Below, one piece after another: positions 6,507 through 10,881 of a DNA stretch of 10,881 bases; positions within the stretch are counted from its first letter, which is position 1, and every line of letters starts with the position of its first letter. The translations under genes were made by a program, and so were the position numbers. Below the pieces are notes generated by a model. It saw only the letters and a program-made list of their open reading frames with translations. It had not been told where the DNA came from and made no database searches. The stretch covers positions 1 to 10,881 of the forward strand of contig CAIYCP010000565.1 of NCBI GenBank assembly GCA_903924715.1, written 5' to 3'. Source of the DNA: an uncultured beta proteobacterium (lineage in GTDB: Bacteria > Pseudomonadota > Gammaproteobacteria > Burkholderiales > Burkholderiaceae_B).

Positions 6507-8204
6507 ATGACAACGATGACGCAAACACCGCTACCCACCAAGCCTTGGCTCAGCCACTACCCAGAGGGTGTCCCTGAAAATATTGATATTTCTGGGTACT
6601 CCTCACTGATTGATTTGTTTGAGGGCTCGTTTCGCCGTTTCGCCGACCGCAACGCCTACCTATGCATGGGTAAAGCGCTAACCTTCGCGCAGCTTGATAT
6701 TCAATCACAATGTTTTGCCAATTACCTGCAAACGCTTGGGCTAGAGCCGGGCGCACGGGTGGCGGTCATGCTGCCTAACATCTTGCAGTTTCCGATTGTC
6801 ATGCTCGGCATCTTGCGGGCGGGCTACGTGGTCGTCAACACCAACCCCCTTTACACCGCCCGCGAACTTGAACATCAACTCAATGACAGTGGGGCTAGCG
6901 TATTAATCGTGCTTGAAAATTTTGCACATGTTTTTGAGAGTCTTCAAGGCAAAACACCGGTCAGGCACGCCGTTGTGACCAGCCTGGGCGAACATCTGGG
7001 ACTCAAAGGAAAAATAGTCGACTTTGTCGTGCGCCACGTTAAAAAACTGGTGCCTAGGTGGAGCCTACCGGGCTCTGTCACTTTTACGCAAACAATTAAA
7101 ACTGGCAGTCGACACCCCACGCGGCAAGTGATCTTGACGCAAGACAGCGTGGCCTTTTTACAGTACACGGGCGGCACGACGGGAGTCTCTAAGGGCGCAG
7201 TCCTGCTGCATCGAAACATTTTGGCCAATGTTGAGCAGGTGGATGCCTGGCTTGCACCGGCCTTGCATCGCCGTCCGATCGAGCAATTGGTATTCTTGTG
7301 TGCGTTGCCCCTGTATCACATCTTTGCGCTGACCTCATGCGCGCTGGTCGGGCTTCGCGAGGGTGGTTTAAATATTCTGGTGCCAAACCCCAAAGACCTG
7401 CCCGGCTTAATCAAACTTTTAAGCCAACATCCTGACCTTCATATTTTCCCTGGGGTGAACACGTTGTTCAACGCCCTGACGAACCACCCTGCCTTTGCCA
7501 AGATTCAATTGCCAAACTTGCTGGTGAGCATTGGCGGTGGCATGGCCGTTCAAAAAACAGTCGCGGATCGTTGGCAGCAATTAACTGGCACCCCCATTGT
7601 TGAGGGCTATGGGCTCTCTGAGACTTCGCCCGTCGCCTGCGTCAACCCCACCACAATCGAACACTACACCGGAACCATTGGCCTGCCCGTACCGAGTACC
7701 GAAATCCAAATTCTGGATGACGAGGGCCTACCGGTACCGCTCGGCTCACCAGGAGAAGTCGCAATACGGGGACCACAGGTCATGGCGGGCTATTGGAACA
7801 GGCCAGAAGAAACAGCCAAGGTCATGACCGCTGAAGGTTTCTTTAAAACCGGTGATATCGGTTTTATGGATCAAAATGGTTACGTCAAAATCATCGATCG
7901 CAAGAAAGACATGATCGTCATCTCGGGCTTCAAAGTGTTTCCTAATGAACTCGAGGAAGTAATCTCTCGTCTGCCGGGCATTTTAGAATGCGCTGTCATT
8001 GGCGTGCCCGATGAGCACACTGGAGAGGCCGTCAAATTGTTTGTCGTGAGAAAAGATCCAAGCCTCACTGAGCAGCAGATTCAAGCCTATTGCAAAGAGC
8101 AATTCACCAATTACAAACGCCCCAAACAAATTGTGTTCAGAAGTGAATTACCCAAATCAAACGTGGGTAAGATTTTAAGACGCGAACTCAGAGATCTAAA
8201 TTAA
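6507..8204 (+). CDS. fadD: Long-chain fatty acid-CoA ligase (acyl-CoA synthetase)
   Basis: 565 residues, close in length and sequence to E. coli FadD (561). It activates fatty acids with ATP and CoA to acyl-CoA, AMP and pyrophosphate, typically at the inner face of the cytoplasmic membrane. Motifs from the ATG at 6507: P-loop YTGGTTGVSKGA (220-231), LPLYHIFALT (267-276), YGLSETSP (368-375), TGDIG (448-452), the fatty-acyl-CoA synthetase signature DRKKDMIVISGFKVFPNELE (464-483), and the C-terminal catalytic Lys555 in KSNVGKILRREL. The ATG at 6438 would add 23 Arg-rich residues with no family match and has no Shine-Dalgarno; ATG 6516 is another possible start, giving 562 residues. The family N-terminus (WLSHYPEGVP here, WLNRYPADVP in E. 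coli) supports a start at 6507 or 6516. It is transcribed away from the TetR operon and overlaps the converging deacetylase gene by 4 bases. Confidence 0.93.
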   Translation: MTTMTQTPLPTKPWLSHYPEGVPENIDISGYSSLIDLFEGSFRRFADRNAYLCMGKALTFAQLDIQSQCFANYLQTLGLEPGARVAVMLPNILQFPIVMLGILRAGYVVVNTNPLYTARELEHQLNDSGASVLIVLENFAHVFESLQGKTPVRHAVVTSLGEHLGLKGKIVDFVVRHVKKLVPRWSLPGSVTFTQTIKTGSRHPTRQVILTQDSVAFLQYTGGTTGVSKGAVLLHRNILANVEQVDAWLAPALHRRPIEQLVFLCALPLYHIFALTSCALVGLREGGLNILVPNPKDLPGLIKLLSQHPDLHIFPGVNTLFNALTNHPAFAKIQLPNLLVSIGGGMAVQKTVADRWQQLTGTPIVEGYGLSETSPVACVNPTTIEHYTGTIGLPVPSTEIQILDDEGLPVPLGSPGEVAIRGPQVMAGYWNRPEETAKVMTAEGFFKTGDIGFMDQNGYVKIIDRKKDMIVISGFKVFPNELEEVISRLPGILECAVIGVPDEHTGEAVKLFVVRKDPSLTEQQIQAYCKEQFTNYKRPKQIVFRSELPKSNVGKILRRELRDLN

Positions 8205-9106
8205 GCAAGCGTACCGTCAGGCAAGCGATAGCAGTAGTCTGCAATATCGCCTGGTCGGGTATACCAAACCATATCCTTTTTAGGATGCTCAGCGCAATGC
8301 TTGAGCGCTCGACGCAGATGGCCCATCCTGAAGGGCTGACCCACCACGAAAGTATGTAACGCAATTGGGCAGACAAGTGCTTGCTTTTCGCTTTGCAGCA
8401 ACATCTCTTCAAATTGCTCAACAATCATGTCGCCAAACTCGGCTGCCGATTTATTTCTAAAGACGATGGCTGGCGAATCATTGACTTCGATCGGATAGGG
8501 CACAGACAAAATTTTTCCTGCTCGCGTCTTCATCCAAATCGGCTGATCATCACAGGGCCAATCCAGTAAATACTTATAGCCCGCTTCTTGCAAAAGATCA
8601 GGCGACAAATTGGTTTCGTACAGCCAGGGGCTCATCCACCCTGTAGGGGGCTTACCTTCATTTTGCGTGATTGCATCAGTCGCCTCGGCCAACCAACGCG
8701 CCTCATCAGCCTCCCACATCCCCGAGTGTCGCTCAGAATTTGTACGCCCATGGCCGATGATTTCATCACCACGCTGACGGATGCGCTCAAACATTTGAGG
8801 ATGAGCATCGTACAAGAAGGTGTTCACGTTATGGCACGCAGGCAGGCCCAGCTCATCCATCAAATCAAGCATGCGCGACAAGCCAACTCGATTGCCATAA
8901 TCGCGCCACGCATAGCTGCGGTGATTCGGCGCAGGGTTTGCCAAACCGACATCCGAGCCCATGCCCGCACCAAAAGCAAAGTATTCGAGATTAAAACAAA
9001 CATAAAACGCCAAGCGCTTACCCTCAGGCCAACTAAAATCTTGGCGTTGGTCAATCATGGAATAGGGATAACGGTTATGCGTTGGCAAGGGCGAATTGGG
9101 TTTCAT
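8201..9106 (-). CDS. Polysaccharide deacetylase-family protein, PuuE-like
   Basis: 301 residues from ATG 9106, which follows GAGG (9116-9113) at 6 bases; a TTG at 9109 is less likely. The protein belongs to the NodB/CE4-like superfamily branch that includes PuuE allantoinase and Helicobacter peptidoglycan deacetylase-like proteins. Visible segments, from this ATG: FNLEYF (38-43) where CE4 enzymes have the Asp-Asp motif; IIGHGRTNSERH (116-127), the His-rich metal motif; PTGWMSP (154-160); and LHTFVVGQPFRMG (250-262), like the late His motif of PuuE. No signal peptide or membrane segment is evident, so a cytoplasmic small-molecule or amide hydrolase seems more likely than a cell-wall enzyme. 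Substrate unknown. It lies 63 bases downstream of the GH31-like gene in the same direction, probably co-transcribed, and meets fadD tail to tail with a 4-base overlap. Confidence 0.83.
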   Translation of the reverse strand: MKPNSPLPTHNRYPYSMIDQRQDFSWPEGKRLAFYVCFNLEYFAFGAGMGSDVGLANPAPNHRSYAWRDYGNRVGLSRMLDLMDELGLPACHNVNTFLYDAHPQMFERIRQRGDEIIGHGRTNSERHSGMWEADEARWLAEATDAITQNEGKPPTGWMSPWLYETNLSPDLLQEAGYKYLLDWPCDDQPIWMKTRAGKILSVPYPIEVNDSPAIVFRNKSAAEFGDMIVEQFEEMLLQSEKQALVCPIALHTFVVGQPFRMGHLRRALKHCAEHPKKDMVWYTRPGDIADYCYRLPDGTLA

Positions 9107-9169
9107 CAAAAGCCTCGTCTATGAAATTGATTGGCGCACAGTCACGAGCCGGCGGGGGCTAGACCTACT

Positions 9170-10881
9170 TTAGCGAGCGCGAGAAATCCGCACTTCGGCA
9201 CCGCGGCGCTTGACCTCGAGGCCTTCGCTTGGCGCAATGCGCAAGCCCTCAAGCCCTTTGATATAGCTTGAGCCCTGCATCTGCATCACACGAATCTTGT
9301 TTCGCATGACCACTGGATTATGAACAGGCATTCCAAACATCCAAACTTCATCCAGGATGCGGGCAGAGTTGAACTCGCCAGTATGTTTGGCAGTAGGCCC
9401 TAAGCACAGCATATGCCCTTCACGGCCAAAGGCTGGAATCGTACCGAGCCCGCAAGAGATTGTCCAAACAGTGCCGCCCTCATAGCGCCAGCCTGTATTT
9501 AAATCCCACCAGGCTTCGCCTTTAGGCAGATAGACTTTAAGTTCGGTGCCAGATTGCATCGCAGGCGCCACCAACACTGCGGGGCCCAACATGTATTGTG
9601 TATCCCAGCGTTGCGCCTCGGCATCAGCAGGAAACGACATTGCCATCGAACGCTGTACTGGCAAGCCAGTGCGCGCAGCGTCTTCAATCGCACCCAACAC
9701 GTAAGGGATTAAACGGTAGCGCCACTGCAACCAAGTTTGAATATGTGCGCGCGTGGTCTCATCAAACCCCGTCGGAATCAGTTTAGGATTGGACTGGAAT
9801 GCGAAGTTGGCTGAAAAAACCGCCATCCCGAGCCAGCGCAAATATAACTCTGGCGTCATCTGATCGGTGGGCGCCTGAGCATTGCCCAAGGCATGCATTT
9901 GTACCGGCACGCCACTCGCACCAATCGACAATGCAGTACGCAAGGTGTGCTGGAGTCCGGCCCAAGTATTTGGAACGCGCGGTGCACTCTGCCAAAGCAG
10001 GCGTTGGGCACCTGCAAACAAATCTGAGCTAAACACCACACCCTCTGGTGGCACACGGTGACCTGCAGCGGCTTCAAACAACGCACGCCGAGCCAACGCC
10101 GGATAAATTGAGCGTAATACTGCGCCCGTTTCACCACCACGCGCGACCACCGTGTCAGGAATATCAAATTGCACGTCACAGGCAGTCGCACCGACACCGT
10201 CTTCCGCAAGATGTCGATGGCGCTCTGACCACATATTCAAGACATCACGATGCGTCAGATCCAACAGACCAAAAGGTTTGCCACCCGTCGCAGCAACGCC
10301 TTCAAACACATGTGCGTCTCCAGCTTCGTTTGCAAGCAACCAACCACGGTCTTCGAGCTCAGTGAAATTGGTCGTCCCTGCAATCGATGCCGGTATCGTA
10401 TGCATACATAGATGGACCGCATGCTTACCGAAGACACCGATGACTTGCTTGGGGTCAGGAAACCGAGCGTGATCCCAATCAGGGAGCAACTTCGAGTCTT
10501 GGTAAGTCCAGGCGGCAGGCGGCAACATCAGCACCCCATCAACCGACACCTGTTGGGCGCGAAAGTCAGCGATCATCTCAGCCGTTTGGGTTGCACTATG
10601 ACCCTGGGGCTGTTCAACCCACACGCCCATCGTCCATAACGCGGGTTGGCCAGCGCGGCCCGTCAGTTGCGTATATTGGTTCAGGATTTCAGCGGGCTCA
10701 CCAGCAAACAGAAAAAAATCAAGCGTTGCATCTTCTAACGCAATCGCATACTCATTTGTGTGCTCGGCACCCAGGTCATGTTCAACGCGCCCAAGAGTGT
10801 TGATGTACACACCCCAGCCACTCGGACTCCAGGCCAAAGGTAGCGCGCGGTGTTCAGGATCATCCGACAACACGGTTTCAC
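9170..10881 (-). CDS. Glycoside hydrolase family 31-like protein, active site altered (5' end beyond window)
   Basis: The frame is open through the right edge, so the N-terminus is missing; about 570 C-terminal residues are visible (numbered here from codon 10873-10871). The order follows alpha-xylosidase YicI: beta-sandwich end (LAWSPSGWGVYINTLG, 13-28), QYTQLTGRAGQPALWTMGVW (66-85), the barrel with DWDHARFPDP (132-141) and DLTHRDVLNMW (205-215), LSIGASGVP (315-323), RYRLIPYVLGAIEDAARTGLPVQRSM starting near 385, and QYMLGPAVLVAPAM (426-439) before C-terminal beta domains. GH31 enzymes split alpha-xylosides or alpha-glucosides. The nucleophile region reads CDVQFDIPD (232-240), so Asp237 may serve, but where YicI has the acid/base Asp482 (WGGD) this protein has WQSA (294-297). 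The Arg and Lys of the sugar pocket also seem lost. It may be a non-catalytic or altered relative. No signal peptide can be judged. Confidence 0.85.
   Translation of the reverse strand, partial: ETVLSDDPEHRALPLAWSPSGWGVYINTLGRVEHDLGAEHTNEYAIALEDATLDFFLFAGEPAEILNQYTQLTGRAGQPALWTMGVWVEQPQGHSATQTAEMIADFRAQQVSVDGVLMLPPAAWTYQDSKLLPDWDHARFPDPKQVIGVFGKHAVHLCMHTIPASIAGTTNFTELEDRGWLLANEAGDAHVFEGVAATGGKPFGLLDLTHRDVLNMWSERHRHLAEDGVGATACDVQFDIPDTVVARGGETGAVLRSIYPALARRALFEAAAGHRVPPEGVVFSSDLFAGAQRLLWQSAPRVPNTWAGLQHTLRTALSIGASGVPVQMHALGNAQAPTDQMTPELYLRWLGMAVFSANFAFQSNPKLIPTGFDETTRAHIQTWLQWRYRLIPYVLGAIEDAARTGLPVQRSMAMSFPADAEAQRWDTQYMLGPAVLVAPAMQSGTELKVYLPKGEAWWDLNTGWRYEGGTVWTISCGLGTIPAFGREGHMLCLGPTAKHTGEFNSARILDEVWMFGMPVHNPVVMRNKIRVMQMQGSSYIKGLEGLRIAPSEGLEVKRRGAEVRISRAR

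Noticed and set aside
8588..9124. 178-codon rightward open frame opposite the deacetylase gene
   Set aside because: It is a shadow of the strongly family-matching minus-strand gene, with no recognisable domain and no Shine-Dalgarno sequence that I can see.
9107..9169. Possible terminator between the GH31-like gene and the deacetylase gene
   Set aside because: Only a 4-base stem AGCC/GGCT (9147-9160) is seen, with no T run in the direction of transcription.
1..10881. Mobile elements, CRISPR arrays, RNA genes, defence or phage systems
   Set aside because: No regularly spaced repeats, transposase or integrase motifs, tRNA-like folds or phage-type genes were seen on either strand; nearly all the sequence is explained by metabolic genes.

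Overview
The window looks like a piece of a proteobacterial chromosome, most probably a betaproteobacterium of the Burkholderiales (an Alcaligenaceae-like organism of intermediate GC content would fit). This is inferred from the protein families: a ~597-residue acyl-CoA dehydrogenase starting VPSYTAPLRDM, a FadD close to the Escherichia coli enzyme, and a TetR-type regulator at the head of the fatty-acid operon. Taxonomy was not tested by any search. Coding density is high. I see no tRNA, rRNA, CRISPR array, insertion sequence or phage gene.

Layout. Bases 1-39 hold the last codons of a rightward gene whose final residues have the alternating pattern and terminal Phe of an outer-membrane beta-barrel protein. 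Bases 40-157 hold a nested hairpin and a perfect GC-rich hairpin flanked by A and T runs, which can terminate both this gene and the leftward operon. From 6337 down to 158 runs a leftward four-gene operon: a TetR-family regulator, an acyl-CoA dehydrogenase (FadE type, probable GTG start at 5694 that overlaps the regulator by 8 bases), a 3-hydroxyacyl-CoA dehydrogenase/enoyl-CoA hydratase with the dehydrogenase half first (FadN type), and a 3-ketoacyl-CoA thiolase (FadA type). Divergently from the regulator, across an AT-rich region with two palindromes, lies fadD, a long-chain acyl-CoA synthetase (6507-8204). Its stop codon overlaps tail to tail with the stop of a leftward PuuE-like polysaccharide deacetylase (8201-9106). 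Upstream of that gene, in the same direction, is a glycoside hydrolase family 31-like protein that runs off the right edge of the window (9170-10881+).

How the genes work together. FadD activates fatty acids to acyl-CoA; the dehydrogenase makes the 2-enoyl-CoA; the FadN-type protein hydrates it and oxidises the 3-hydroxyacyl-CoA; the thiolase releases acetyl-CoA and a shortened acyl-CoA. This is a complete set of the core enzymes for beta-oxidation of saturated fatty acids, apart from the electron-transfer flavoprotein, with its probable repressor in the same locus. If the barrel protein at the left edge is a FadL-like porin, uptake would be linked too, but 12 residues cannot show that. The right-hand pair (GH31-like protein and deacetylase) looks like a separate carbohydrate or amide-related unit.

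Most unusual points: the GH31-like protein keeps the family fold sequence but seems to lack the general acid/base Asp and other active-site residues; the beta-oxidation operon has a gene content and fusion order like Bacillus fadNAE; and the divergent regulator/fadD region carries two unlike palindromes side by side. I found no convincing evidence of a wholly new type of system.
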